64,000 nucleotides of DNA, taken from Streptococcus thermophilus. GTDB taxonomy: Bacteria > Actinomycetota > Actinomycetes > Mycobacteriales > Mycobacteriaceae. The position numbers were made by a program, and so were the translations under genes. Positions 8,319 to 17,106 of the stretch are shown piece by piece (within the stretch, counting starts at the first letter, position 1; every line of letters begins with the position of its first letter). The stretch lies in the NCBI GenBank assembly GCA_900618065.1, contig UYIL01000003.1:2294001-2358000 (forward strand). Reading direction: 5' to 3'. The notes beneath the pieces were generated by a model. That model had not been told where the DNA came from. It saw only the letters and a list, made by a program, of their open reading frames with translations, and made no database searches.

Positions 8319-9310
8319 TGGGCGCGCGGAAGGTCTTCAGTGTCTCAGTGCTCGCCGCGCTGGGCGCGCTCACTGCGTGCACCCCGGCTCCCCCACCGCC
8401 GCCGCTTCCGGCGCCGGATACGATTCATGACGATGTCCCGCTGCCGCCCGGCGCGGAGCTGGACATCCCCGGTCTCGAGCCGGAGGGGTCGAGGACGACG
8501 TTCGAGTGGGAGGGCTCGCTACGCCCGGATGATAAGACGCCGGAGGAGCGCGTGCCGGGGATCATCAACCGGGGCCGCGTCATCGTGGGCGTGGACCAGT
8601 CGCAGTACCTGCTCAGCTTCCGCGACAATGCGACTGGTGAGCTGCGCGGCTTCGAGGTCGACTTGGCCCGCGAGATCGCCCGCGACATTTTCGGTGACCC
8701 GGACAAGGTCGATTTCCGCTTCGTTGATTCCACGATGCGCACTGAAGCTCTGCAGGGCGGCCAGGTGGACATGGTGATCCGCACCATGTCCATCACGCCG
8801 GAGCGGGTGGAGAAGGTGGATTTCTCGGTGCCGTACCTGGATTCGTCGGTACGCATGCTTGTGCCCGCCGCCTCCGGGATCGAGTCCGTGGATGATGTCG
8901 GCGATGAGCGCGTGTGCGTTGCTGACGGTTCCAACGTCATCGACATGGCGCGCGCCACCTTCCCCGAGCAGGAAGTTCTGCGCACCCGCACCTGGACCGA
9001 CTGCCTGATGGCCATGCAGCAGTATCAGACCGGGGTCATCCTCGGTGACGAGACCATCCTTGCCGGTGCGGCCGCGCAAGACCCGCTGACACTGGTCACC
9101 GGTGAGGCTGTGGCGGAGCAGCAGTACGCCATCGGCATCCCCAAGGGCTACGACGGGCTGACGCGCCAGGTCAATTCCACGTTAAAGCGCGTGCGTGACG
9201 ACGGCACGTGGAACCGCATCTTCCAAGACTGGCTCGGCCCCCACCTAGCCAACCGGTCCGCCCCCGCCCCGCAATACCGCCCGGAGGATCCGGAGGTTGA
9301 CAATGACTGA
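8318..9310 (+). CDS. glnH: GlnH-type solute-binding lipoprotein
   Basis: 330 residues with a lipoprotein signal peptide: a basic N-terminus, a hydrophobic core and the lipobox LTAC (Cys about residue 21), followed by a Pro-rich linker. The rest is a family-3 periplasmic amino-acid-binding domain (RGRVIVGVDQSQYLLSFRD, GFEVDLAREIARDIFG, PERVEKVDFSVPYLDS). No ABC permease or ATPase for amino acids is nearby. Instead it sits between glnX and pknG, the known arrangement in which GlnH reports external aspartate/glutamate to PknG. The ATG at 8318 overlaps the glnX stop, and the 3' end overlaps pknG by 8 bp. Confidence 0.92.
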   Translation: MGARKVFSVSVLAALGALTACTPAPPPPPLPAPDTIHDDVPLPPGAELDIPGLEPEGSRTTFEWEGSLRPDDKTPEERVPGIINRGRVIVGVDQSQYLLSFRDNATGELRGFEVDLAREIARDIFGDPDKVDFRFVDSTMRTEALQGGQVDMVIRTMSITPERVEKVDFSVPYLDSSVRMLVPAASGIESVDDVGDERVCVADGSNVIDMARATFPEQEVLRTRTWTDCLMAMQQYQTGVILGDETILAGAAAQDPLTLVTGEAVAEQQYAIGIPKGYDGLTRQVNSTLKRVRDDGTWNRIFQDWLGPHLANRSAPAPQYRPEDPEVDND

Positions 9311-12023
9311 CACCCGCCACCCCTCCGACGCCCCCGAGCCAACTGAGCCGACCGAGCGCGCCTCGACTGCGTGGACACCGGAGGTGGACATCGATATCCG
9401 GACCGAGCACCCCCGCGAGCCGGAAAACGAGCCCGCGCAGGACGGGCCCGAACCACTATCTGCTTCAAAGACCCACGCGGTGAAGTTCGACCCGGTTGCT
9501 GATGAGCCGGAGGCCACCGAGGGCGTCGCCTTCGATCCGTTCGCCGACGAGGACTCCGACCCCGACGATGCTGAAGGCACCAGCGCTGTCGCTTACGACC
9601 CCTTCGCCGACGACGGTGACGACGAGTGGGGCGATGACTTCGATCCCTACAGCGGCACCGGCGAGTTCGAAGGCCTGCTCAAGGACCTGGATAAGCTGCG
9701 CAGCGGCGATAGCGGGGCGACCGACCCGGCCCCTTCAGCCGCCACCGCGGAGGTGTCCGGCCCGAGCTTCACCGATTCGGGCAGTACCGGCCCCAGTGGG
9801 CTGCACGGTCTGACAGCCGAGCAGCTGCAGGAGCTGCAGAAGAGCACGTCGGAACGGTCGCGCCGGCAGGCGCTGGAGACGTTCAAGGAACGCCGCGCCA
9901 CCAAGCGCAAGGGCCGCACCGTGGCCGACGGCATGGTGGAGCTGCCGTGGATCCCGCCGACGGACCCGAAGGACGCGATGAAGGATCCCACGCCGTCGGT
10001 GATCAAGAAGGGCATCCCGGAGCCGCAACTGCACCCCGGCGACGTCGTGGCCGGCCAGTACGAGATTCAGGGCGTGATCGCCCACGGCGGCATGGGGTGG
10101 ATTTACCTGGCGCTGGACCACCATGTCGCCGGCCGCGTGGTCGTGCTCAAGGGCATGCAGGCGGAAAAGAGCGTCGACGAGACGGCTGCGGCCGCGGCGG
10201 AGCGGGAATTCCTGGCGGACATCACGCACCCGGGGATTGTGAAAATTTTCAACTTCATCGACGATCCGCGTGTTCCTGGCGGGTTCATTGTGATGGAGTT
10301 TGTGGGTGGGCCGTCGTTACGCGAAAGGCGCAATGAGCAGCGCAATCACCTCCTGCCGATCGACCTGGCTATCGCGTACATCCTGGAGGTGCTGCCGGCG
10401 CTGGGGTACCTGCACGCGCGCGGGGTGGTGTACAACGACCTCAAGCCGGACAACATCATTGTGGCCGAGGACCAGGTGAAACTGATTGATCTGGGCGCGG
10501 TCAGCGGCATCGGCGCGTACGGCTACATTTACGGCACGAAGGGCTACCAGGCGCCGGAGGTGGCTAGCGAGGGCCCGAGCATCGCCAGTGATATTTTCAC
10601 CATCGGCCGCACCCTCGCCGCGCTCATTCTGGACCTGCCGAAGGAAAACGGCGTGCTTTCGATGGAGCTGCCCACCCCGACGCAATCGCCGACGCTGCGC
10701 CGCCACATTTCGCTCTACCGCCTACTCGTCCGCTGCTGCGACCCCGACCCGGCGCAGCGATTCTCCAGCGTGGGTGAGCTGCAGGTTCAGCTCCTCGGCG
10801 TGTTGCGCGAGGTGCTTGCCGTGCGCGACGGCCTCTACTTCCCGCAGCAGCACTCGCTGTTCTCGCCGCAGCGTACGACATTCGGCACCAAGCACCTCGT
10901 CTTCCGCACCGATCAGCTTATCGACGGCATCGACCGCACCGCCGAAATCACCCCATCCGAAGTGGTTTCCGCGCTGCCCACACCCCTGATCGACCGCAGC
11001 GATGTCGGTGCGGGCATGCTGACCGGTTCTTCGTACGCCGAACCGCAGGAAACCCTGGAGACACTGCGCCAAGCGATGCAAACCCCAGAGTATGAGCACT
11101 CCGCAGAGATCCCCTTCGGCGTCGTCCGCGCGATGCTCGACCTGGGGCTGACCACGCAGGCGCGCCACTGGCTCAGCCAACTCGACGAGCGACTGCGCGA
11201 AGACTGGCGTTTCCACTGGTACAGCGGCGTTACCGAACTCGTCCACGGCGACTTCGTGGCGGCGCAGCGCGACTTCGCGCAAGTCCTCGACATTGTGCCG
11301 GGCGAGGCCGCCCCCAAACTCGCGCTCGCCGCCGTCGACGAGCTGTTATTGCAAGAGGCGGGCCTGCAACAGCAAAAGCTTATCGACGCCACCTTGTCCC
11401 GCCACCTCGCCTCCATCCGGTCCGACTTAGGCGAGTTGCCGAACTCCTACTTTGTCCGGCTGGAGAAGGAAGGCTTCCTCACGCCGAACTGGTCGCACAT
11501 GTCGCAAAAACCGGAGACACTCCGGCTCAACGCGATGCGCCTGTATGCCCTGGTGTGGGCGGCGAACCAGACGACAGTGTCCTCGGCTTTCGGGCTGGCG
11601 CGCCAGCTCATCTTTGAAGGCGAGGTGGAGATGGCCGTGGCCGCCCTGGACAAAGTGCCCATGTCCTCGCGCCACCACCGGATGGCCAAACTGACCACCA
11701 TTTTGTACCTGGTCAGCGGGGACCTGACGGAGTCGCGCATCCGTCGCGCGGCGCGGCGCCTGGAGGAGATCCCCACCAATGAGCCGCGTCTACTGCAGAT
11801 CAAAATCGCTGTGCTGCGCGCAGGCCTGACCTACCTCATCGAGCAGGACGCCCTCGAGGCGGCATCGCGCAACCAGCTGTTCGAGTATGACTTCACCATC
11901 CACGGCCTCCGCCGCGGCCTGGCCATCACCCTGCGCCAGCAAGCCCGGCGCGCCCCGTTCGCCCGCCACCGGTACGCCCTGGTGGACACGGCGAACAAGG
12001 TGCGGCCGGTGACCTGGTTTTAG
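9303..12023 (+). CDS. pknG: Serine/threonine protein kinase PknG
   Basis: 906 residues; a soluble kinase that phosphorylates the FHA protein OdhI/GarA and so adjusts 2-oxoglutarate dehydrogenase and glutamate metabolism. The start ATG at 9303 has GGAGG 6 bp upstream. About 245 N-terminal residues are acidic and low-complexity and contain four FDPFAD-like repeats. The kinase domain begins near residue 246 (GQYEIQGVIAHGGMGWIYLA), with the ATP lysine in VVLKGM (about 283), the catalytic loop YNDLKPDN (about 377) and DLG in place of DFG. A helical TPR-type region fills the C-terminal third. I see no Cys pairs before the kinase domain, so the rubredoxin module of mycobacterial PknG is absent, as in C. 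glutamicum. It is longer than the C. glutamicum protein because of the N-terminus. Confidence 0.95.
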   Translation: MTDTRHPSDAPEPTEPTERASTAWTPEVDIDIRTEHPREPENEPAQDGPEPLSASKTHAVKFDPVADEPEATEGVAFDPFADEDSDPDDAEGTSAVAYDPFADDGDDEWGDDFDPYSGTGEFEGLLKDLDKLRSGDSGATDPAPSAATAEVSGPSFTDSGSTGPSGLHGLTAEQLQELQKSTSERSRRQALETFKERRATKRKGRTVADGMVELPWIPPTDPKDAMKDPTPSVIKKGIPEPQLHPGDVVAGQYEIQGVIAHGGMGWIYLALDHHVAGRVVVLKGMQAEKSVDETAAAAAEREFLADITHPGIVKIFNFIDDPRVPGGFIVMEFVGGPSLRERRNEQRNHLLPIDLAIAYILEVLPALGYLHARGVVYNDLKPDNIIVAEDQVKLIDLGAVSGIGAYGYIYGTKGYQAPEVASEGPSIASDIFTIGRTLAALILDLPKENGVLSMELPTPTQSPTLRRHISLYRLLVRCCDPDPAQRFSSVGELQVQLLGVLREVLAVRDGLYFPQQHSLFSPQRTTFGTKHLVFRTDQLIDGIDRTAEITPSEVVSALPTPLIDRSDVGAGMLTGSSYAEPQETLETLRQAMQTPEYEHSAEIPFGVVRAMLDLGLTTQARHWLSQLDERLREDWRFHWYSGVTELVHGDFVAAQRDFAQVLDIVPGEAAPKLALAAVDELLLQEAGLQQQKLIDATLSRHLASIRSDLGELPNSYFVRLEKEGFLTPNWSHMSQKPETLRLNAMRLYALVWAANQTTVSSAFGLARQLIFEGEVEMAVAALDKVPMSSRHHRMAKLTTILYLVSGDLTESRIRRAARRLEEIPTNEPRLLQIKIAVLRAGLTYLIEQDALEAASRNQLFEYDFTIHGLRRGLAITLRQQARRAPFARHRYALVDTANKVRPVTWF

Positions 12024-12059
12024 CCGGTTTTAGGGGTGCTAGGGAGTTCTAGAGTCGGG

Positions 12060-12668
12060 TTAGCTCTCGCTGAGCCACTCGCTCAAGCGCTTGCCGAAGT
12101 TGTGCGCGTGGTGAGTGAGCATGCCCAACTGGGTGTCGTTGGCGAAGATGCCCATGACAAGGTGGCCGATCGGCTCGTGCTCGATCTTCACCAGCGCCAT
12201 GAGGTTTTCACCGGGGAGCTCAACGAGCACGCTGGTGCTGTGCTCATCACCCAGCACGGGGTCAATGACCTTCGCTTGCGCAGCGGCGACACCGAACATC
12301 GACGAGTTGAGCGCGGTAATGCGCGAGGCATCAATACCGTCCTTCAACCCGATGGAGCACACGTGCAGACCGTCACCGGTGCCGAGGACCACCGAGTGCA
12401 CACCCGGCACCTCATTGCGCAGGTTCGACATCAGCGGTAGACATGCCTTGGCTAGGTCGCTCGTGGAGAAGTCGGTGCCGCGCACACGGCGGTGGCGGCC
12501 GATCTGGGTATACCACTCGTCGGGATCCGACGCATCGGCGTCAGCGTCGGAGTTCAGGTAATCATTCACGCCGGTGTTCACCTCTGGGTACTGGTCAGGG
12601 CTCAACTCGCTCATGGAATCCGACTCGGCGGGCACGAAGTAGGGGGTGTATCGCTGGATAATAGTCAT
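12060..12668 (-). CDS. Roadblock/LC7-type protein (regulator of the adjacent GTPase)
   Basis: 202 residues. An acidic, probably disordered N-terminus of about 75 residues precedes a compact domain with the roadblock/LC7 pattern (PGVHSVVLGTGDGLHVCSIG, SRITALNSSMFGVAAAQ, ENLMALVKI, GHLVMGIFA). Such domains bind and regulate small Ras-like GTPases (MglB with MglA, CvnB with CvnD in Streptomyces conservons). The start ATG at 12668 is 2 bp from the stop of the GTPase gene, so the two form one transcription unit on the minus strand, tail-to-tail with pknG. Binding to the neighbouring GTPase is inferred from this pairing. Confidence 0.75.
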   Translation of the reverse strand: MTIIQRYTPYFVPAESDSMSELSPDQYPEVNTGVNDYLNSDADADASDPDEWYTQIGRHRRVRGTDFSTSDLAKACLPLMSNLRNEVPGVHSVVLGTGDGLHVCSIGLKDGIDASRITALNSSMFGVAAAQAKVIDPVLGDEHSTSVLVELPGENLMALVKIEHEPIGHLVMGIFANDTQLGMLTHHAHNFGKRLSEWLSES

Positions 12669-12670
12669 GA

Positions 12671-13315
12671 TTAGTTCACCACTCGTTTCAAAGCTGCATC
12701 AACAACCGCACTAACATCTGCGGGTTTCCTGGGGTCTGCGGACATGATCGGCACATCGGGGAAGCCGTAATCCGGAATGAGCAGGCGCAGGGCCGCCACC
12801 GCATCCGGCTGGCCTGGTTGCTGGAAGTTCACGGCGACGACAACGCGGTCGAACGCGTCCAGATCATGGATGGCCATGATCCATTCCCTTACCTGGTCCT
12901 CCAGCAAGTGTTCGTAGCCGAAGAGCCAGAGCACCAGCCCAGCCTCCGGGTTTGTCGCCGGGCCGCGAGCCGCATGGAAGCGTTCCTGCCCGGGGGTGCC
13001 GTAAAGGCCAATGGTGCGTCCGTCGGGGCGGTGCCACATGCCGTAGTCGATGCCGACAGTTGTCGTCGTCTTGGCATGCACGTAAAAGTCATCCGCCGTT
13101 GCGGCGTACACCTCTGTTTGGACCGGCGCGAGCGTGGACAGCGTCGAAATCGCCGTCGTCTTTCCTACCCCCACGGGGCCCAAAAAGACGACCTCATGGT
13201 CGACAAAGGAGCCGACCAACGCTTCTTTTTCCCAGGGTTCTTCTACCTTGGTAGCGCGTCGCGGCCGGTCACTGCCATCTGTTTGACGGCGGTGAATGCC
13301 TGCGTACTCTTCCAC
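12671..13315 (-). CDS. MglA/CvnD-like small GTPase
   Basis: 214 residues from a GTG at 13315, which has a GGAGA-type site upstream; the frame is open to 13375. G-motifs are visible: the P-loop GPVGVGKTT (about residues 46-54), switch I Thr in TTTVGIDYG, G3 in LYGTPGQERF, and a degenerate G4 (VAVNFQQ, lacking NKxD), as is common in the conservon CvnD/ATP-GTP-binding family. The protein has no membrane segment. It is followed directly by one roadblock gene and is divergent from another (13534), so the locus encodes one GTPase and two candidate regulators. I see no sensor kinase (CvnA) or DUF742 (CvnC) partner in the window. Confidence 0.82.
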   Translation of the reverse strand: MEEYAGIHRRQTDGSDRPRRATKVEEPWEKEALVGSFVDHEVVFLGPVGVGKTTAISTLSTLAPVQTEVYAATADDFYVHAKTTTTVGIDYGMWHRPDGRTIGLYGTPGQERFHAARGPATNPEAGLVLWLFGYEHLLEDQVREWIMAIHDLDAFDRVVVAVNFQQPGQPDAVAALRLLIPDYGFPDVPIMSADPRKPADVSAVVDAALKRVVN

Positions 13316-13533
13316 GGCATTGTCTCCATTCTTCCAATTCAATGTCAGCTGTCGCGTTCCGCCGAAGCAAGCCACTTACCACACATCTTCGGTTTTCCTG
13401 GGCGACACTCCAATGTTTCCTGATATTAATGTACTCTACAGAAAGTAAATCGACTACATTGCTTGATGTGGAAATTCGAGTGCTATTTTGGCACTGGTAA
13501 TCGCACAAGTACAACCAGATAGGAAAGACAGAC

Positions 13534-13911
13534 ATGTCCCACCAAGAAACTCTGAACAACTACCTCACAGAGATCTCCAATGATCTCGGCGGCTTCATCG
13601 GCGCCTCCATCGTCGACCTGGACACCGGTATGTCCCTGGCCACCAACTCCCGCTACCCCAACTTCGACCTGGACGTCGCGGCGGCCTACAACTCCGAGAT
13701 GGTCAAGTCCAAGTTCAAGGCAATGGACGCACTTTCCATCTCGCGTACCAGCCTGCAGGACATGCTGCTGACCCTGGATGACCAGTTCCACCTGATCAAG
13801 ATGCTGGACAACAACCTCTTCGTATACGTGGCCGCGTTCTCGGACCAGACCAACCTCGCCCTGATGCGTACCGTGGTCAAATCCGGCCTGAACAAGCACG
13901 GCCTCTCCTGA
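13534..13911 (+). CDS. Short roadblock-like protein
   Basis: 125 residues. The pattern GGFIGASIVDLDTGMSLATNS, then EMVKSKFKAMDAL and a C-terminal FHLIKMLDNNLFVYVAAF strand-helix is that of a single roadblock/LC7 domain with almost no extensions. The start has AGGAAAG upstream. It is divergent from the GTPase operon across a 218-bp AT-rich spacer, which likely holds both promoters. Together with the 12060-12668 gene it gives the GTPase two possible partners. It terminates at TGA (13909-13911), after which the same frame stays open for 59 more codons. Confidence 0.7.
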   Translation: MSHQETLNNYLTEISNDLGGFIGASIVDLDTGMSLATNSRYPNFDLDVAAAYNSEMVKSKFKAMDALSISRTSLQDMLLTLDDQFHLIKMLDNNLFVYVAAFSDQTNLALMRTVVKSGLNKHGLS

Positions 13912-14091
13912 AGAGCTCACACTGATAGCGGAGAAGATCCAACCGCAGACCAGTTCCTGTGGTCGGTGATCGCGCCCCAGCCCCTGTCCATGGACTTCGC
14001 GCAACTACGCGCCATGCAGCCCATGCCGATGCCGGGCGACCTCCTCTTCGCCGTCAGTGAAGCTGACGCGGAGACAGATCCGCACAACTGA
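13912..14091 (+). pseudogene. In-frame coding-like segment after the roadblock stop
   Basis: After the TGA at 13909-13911 the same frame continues for 59 sense codons to a TGA at 14089-14091. The encoded peptide has a protein-like composition (FLWSVIAPQPLSMDFAQLR, MPGDLLFAVSEADAE), and its third positions are mostly G or C, as in neighbouring genes. There is no ribosome site before the first internal GTG (13966) or ATG (13990). It may be the tail of a longer ancestral roadblock protein cut by a stop mutation, a remnant of a deleted gene, or a readthrough extension. Confidence 0.45.
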
Positions 14092-14097
14092 AGAGCA

Positions 14098-14154
14098 CGA
14101 CAAAACCCACGGCTGACAGCAGTTCGCATGAACTGCCCGCCGTGGGTTTTGTCG
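14098..14154. terminator. Bidirectional terminator downstream of ackA
   Basis: Perfect 16-bp arms (cgacaaaacccacggc at 14098-14113 against 14139-14154) enclose a nested 7-bp hairpin (14119-14136). The A- and T-rich outer parts allow termination in both directions. Confidence 0.85.
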
Positions 14155-14199
14155 CTCCCGGATGCAGCTACCGCAGCCGGGAACGTGCGGCTTAAGCGC

Positions 14200-15399
14200 T
14201 TAGGAGGCCTGCGCGATCTGCGCGGACTTCTGGGCGATGGCCAACTCCTCGTTGGTGGGAACGACGAGCACCTTGGTAGCGGAGTCGTCCGTGGAGATGA
14301 TGCGGGCACCACCGCGCTCAGCGTTCTTCGCCTCATCCAGCTTCACGCCGAAGCCCTCGAGGTTCGCCAGCGCGTCAGCGCGAGCCTGGGAGTCATTCTC
14401 GCCGACACCAGCGGTGAAGGTGATGGCGTCGACGCGACCCAGGGCGATCATGTAGGCACCGATATAGCGGCGCAGACGGTGGATGTACACGTCGTAAGCC
14501 AGCTTGGCCTCAGCGGAGCCTTCCTCGATCATGGTGTGCAGCTCGCGGAAGTCGTTGACACCGGAGATGCCCTTCACGCCGGAGCGGCGGTTGAGCAGGT
14601 TGTCAATCTCGTCGATGCTCATGCCGGCCTGGCGGTAGAGGTGGAAGATCACGCCCGGGTCGATGTCACCGGAGCGGGTACCCATGACCAGGCCCTCGAG
14701 CGGGGTGAGGCCCATGGTGGTGTCAATCGGCTGGCCGCCGCGCACAGCGGAGACAGACGCGCCGTTGCCCAGGTGTAGCACGATCTGGTTGGTCTCCTCC
14801 AACGTGGAGCCGATCAGGTCCGGTACCTGGGATGAGATGAATTCGTGCGAGGTGCCGTGGAAACCGTAGCGGCGGATCTTCTGCTCCTTGGCCACCTCAG
14901 AGTCAATGGCGTAGGTGGCGGCGTTAGCCGGCAGGTTGTTGAAGAAGCCGGTGTCGAAGACACCGATGTGCGGGATGTTCGGCAGCAGCGCACGCGCCAC
15001 CTCGACGCCGTCGATGTTGGCCGGGTTGTGCAGTGGGGCCAGCGGGATGAGTTCGCGGATTTGCTCGACCACAGTGTCGTCGATAAGCACGGGCGCGCTG
15101 AAGGTCTGGCCGCCGTGCACGATGCGGTGACCCACGGCGATGATCTCCACCTGGGTCGGGCCGGCGCCGTTGGCGTCCAGCATGGCGATGGCCAGCTGCA
15201 GGCCGCCGCGGTGGTCGCGGATCGGCATGCTGGATGCGACCTCGCGGCCCTCGATCTTGATCTTGATGCGGCCGTTGTCTTCACCGATCTGCTCGACCAA
15301 GCCGGAGACGAAGGGGGTGTCCGCGGCGGAGGCGGTCGGGTCGACGATCTGGAATTTGATTGAGGAGGACCCGGAGTTGAGAACGAGAACGTATGCCAT
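14200..15399 (-). CDS. ackA: Acetate kinase
   Basis: 399 residues, the normal length for AckA, which interconverts acetyl phosphate + ADP and acetate + ATP. The family N-terminus is present ([18 protein letters not shown]), with [23 protein letters not shown] and the adenosine-binding [12 protein letters not shown] segment. The ATG at 15399 has AAGGAG upstream and lies 3 bp after the pta stop. This is the standard pta-ackA operon, used for acetate activation and overflow in corynebacteria. A strong bidirectional hairpin follows the stop. Confidence 0.97.
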   Translation of the reverse strand: MAYVLVLNSGSSSIKFQIVDPTASAADTPFVSGLVEQIGEDNGRIKIKIEGREVASSMPIRDHRGGLQLAIAMLDANGAGPTQVEIIAVGHRIVHGGQTFSAPVLIDDTVVEQIRELIPLAPLHNPANIDGVEVARALLPNIPHIGVFDTGFFNNLPANAATYAIDSEVAKEQKIRRYGFHGTSHEFISSQVPDLIGSTLEETNQIVLHLGNGASVSAVRGGQPIDTTMGLTPLEGLVMGTRSGDIDPGVIFHLYRQAGMSIDEIDNLLNRRSGVKGISGVNDFRELHTMIEEGSAEAKLAYDVYIHRLRRYIGAYMIALGRVDAITFTAGVGENDSQARADALANLEGFGVKLDEAKNAERGGARIISTDDSATKVLVVPTNEELAIAQKSAQIAQAS

Positions 15400-15402
15400 G
15401 TT

Positions 15403-16764
15403 TTAGTGTGCTCCTTGTGCCTGGATAGCGGTGATTGCGACGGTGTTGACAATGTCCGGGACAGTCGCGCCGCGGGAGAGGTCGTTGACCGGCTTGTTCA
15501 GGCCCTGCAGGATCGGACCGACAGCGAGCGCACCGGCGGTACGCTGGGCGATCTTGTAACCGGCGTTGCCTGCCTCAAGGTCCGGGAAGATGAACACGTT
15601 GGCTTCGCCGGCAACCGGGGAGTCCGGTGCCTTCTTCTTGCCCACACCCGGGTCGCATGCGGCGTCGAACTGCAGCGGGCCGTCGATGGCCACCTCCGGA
15701 GCGAGCTCCTTCGCCTTCGCGGTGGCCTCCACAGCGCGGTCGACGTCCGGGCCGGAGCCGGAGGTGCCGGTGGAGTAGGACAGCACGGCAACCTTCGGGT
15801 CGATGCCGAACTGGGCGGCGGTCTGTGCGGAGACTGCTGCGATCTCGCCGATCTGCTCAGCAGTCGGGTTTGGGTTCACCGCGCAGTCGCCGAATGCCCA
15901 CAGGCGGCCGCGCATGACCATGAGGAAGATCGAGGACACCACGGTCGCGCCCGGGGCGGTCTTGATGATCTGGAAGGACGGCTTGATGGTGTGCGCAGTG
16001 GTGTGGGCGGCACCGGAGACCATGCCGTCTGCCAGGCCCTTGTGGACCATCATGGTGGCAAAGTAGGAGATGTCCTTCATGGTCTCCCGGGCCTCCTCGA
16101 CGGAGATGCCCTTCTTCTTGCGCAGCTCGGCGAAGTCAGCGGCGAACTCTTCCAGCAGCTCAGAGTTGAGGTGGTCGATGATGTTCGCCTTGGACAGGTT
16201 CAGGCCCTTGTTGTCGGCGCGGCGGAGAATGTCGTCGCTGTCGCCCAGGATGGTGATGTCGGCGACGTCCTGGGCGAGCAGCTGGTTCGCGGCCTCCAGA
16301 ATGCGGTCATCCTCACCCTCCGGCAGAACGATGTGGGAGCGCTTCTCCTTGGCACGGTTGATCAACCAGTTCTCAAAGACGGCTGCGGACATGACCTGCT
16401 CTGCCTCGGTGGTCAGCGCGGTGTTGATGGCGGCAGCGTCCACATCGGTCACCACGGCGGCAACGGTGGCACCGAGCTCTTCGATGCGCTGCTTTGCCAG
16501 CTCTGCGACATCCTCAGCGGCAGCGACAACGAGCACCGGAACGCCCAGCGCGGATGCGGCATCAGCGTCGAAGTTGTAGTCGCCGGTGCCGGCGATCAGG
16601 GAGTCGCCTGCGGACAGCAGGTCTGCGGACACGATGGCAGAAACGTCAGCTTCCTGCTCGCCTAGGCGCACGAGGTTCAGGTTGGATTCCTGAGCCAGCG
16701 CATCTACGTCGATGCCGTCGAAGGTGCGGCCTACCGTGGTGATCAATACGGACCTGTTAGCCAT
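15403..16764 (-). CDS. pta: Phosphate acetyltransferase
   Basis: 453 residues from the ATG at 16764 (MANRSVLITT), which has AAAGGA about 6 bp upstream; the frame is open to 16794 but those codons lack a ribosome site. An N-terminal domain of about 130 residues is followed by the catalytic PTA domain (ENWLINRAKEKRSHIVLPEG, MVHKGLADGMVSGAAHTTAH, SYSTGTSGSGPDVD). The enzyme converts acetyl-CoA and phosphate to acetyl phosphate and CoA. It is the first gene of pta-ackA and divergent from fprA. Confidence 0.97.
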   Translation of the reverse strand: MANRSVLITTVGRTFDGIDVDALAQESNLNLVRLGEQEADVSAIVSADLLSAGDSLIAGTGDYNFDADAASALGVPVLVVAAAEDVAELAKQRIEELGATVAAVVTDVDAAAINTALTTEAEQVMSAAVFENWLINRAKEKRSHIVLPEGEDDRILEAANQLLAQDVADITILGDSDDILRRADNKGLNLSKANIIDHLNSELLEEFAADFAELRKKKGISVEEARETMKDISYFATMMVHKGLADGMVSGAAHTTAHTIKPSFQIIKTAPGATVVSSIFLMVMRGRLWAFGDCAVNPNPTAEQIGEIAAVSAQTAAQFGIDPKVAVLSYSTGTSGSGPDVDRAVEATAKAKELAPEVAIDGPLQFDAACDPGVGKKKAPDSPVAGEANVFIFPDLEAGNAGYKIAQRTAGALAVGPILQGLNKPVNDLSRGATVPDIVNTVAITAIQAQGAH

Positions 16765-17106
16765 GGGGATCCTTTCGCGAGTGGTTATGCACAATTAACG
16801 TGTGGTGTGTGCTGTCGCGCAGTCAAAGCCGCGCGCGACATACGCCACCAGTGTAGCGACGGCGCGAGACGCTTGCAGGAGAAAATCTGCAGGTGAAGCG
16901 CGATTCACACTCAGCGTTCACCAGCTATTCACTTGCGCGCACCACGTGCCCGACGTGCTTCGCTTTTCGACGCTCCCCTCCCCCGCACCACTCAGTACGA
17001 ATGTAATAGAACGAGCGGTCTATGTATTATTGGCCAAACCGCTACACTGGCAGGTACTAATAACTAATCAGTCGCTATCACCCACGAGAAGGACACAGCA
17101 GTTTCT
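16765..17106. promoter_or_regulatory. Divergent pta / fprA promoter region
   Basis: 342-bp spacer between pta (minus) and fprA (plus). It includes an AT-rich stretch around 17000-17050 suited to the fprA promoter and C-rich blocks near 16971-16990 (ctcccctcccccgcacc). In C. glutamicum pta-ackA is controlled by RamA and RamB, and C/G-run motifs of this type are RamA-like; I cannot assign a site with confidence. Confidence 0.4.

Noticed and set aside
15406..16665. 419-codon plus-strand frame over pta
   Set aside because: Shadow of pta; no family features.
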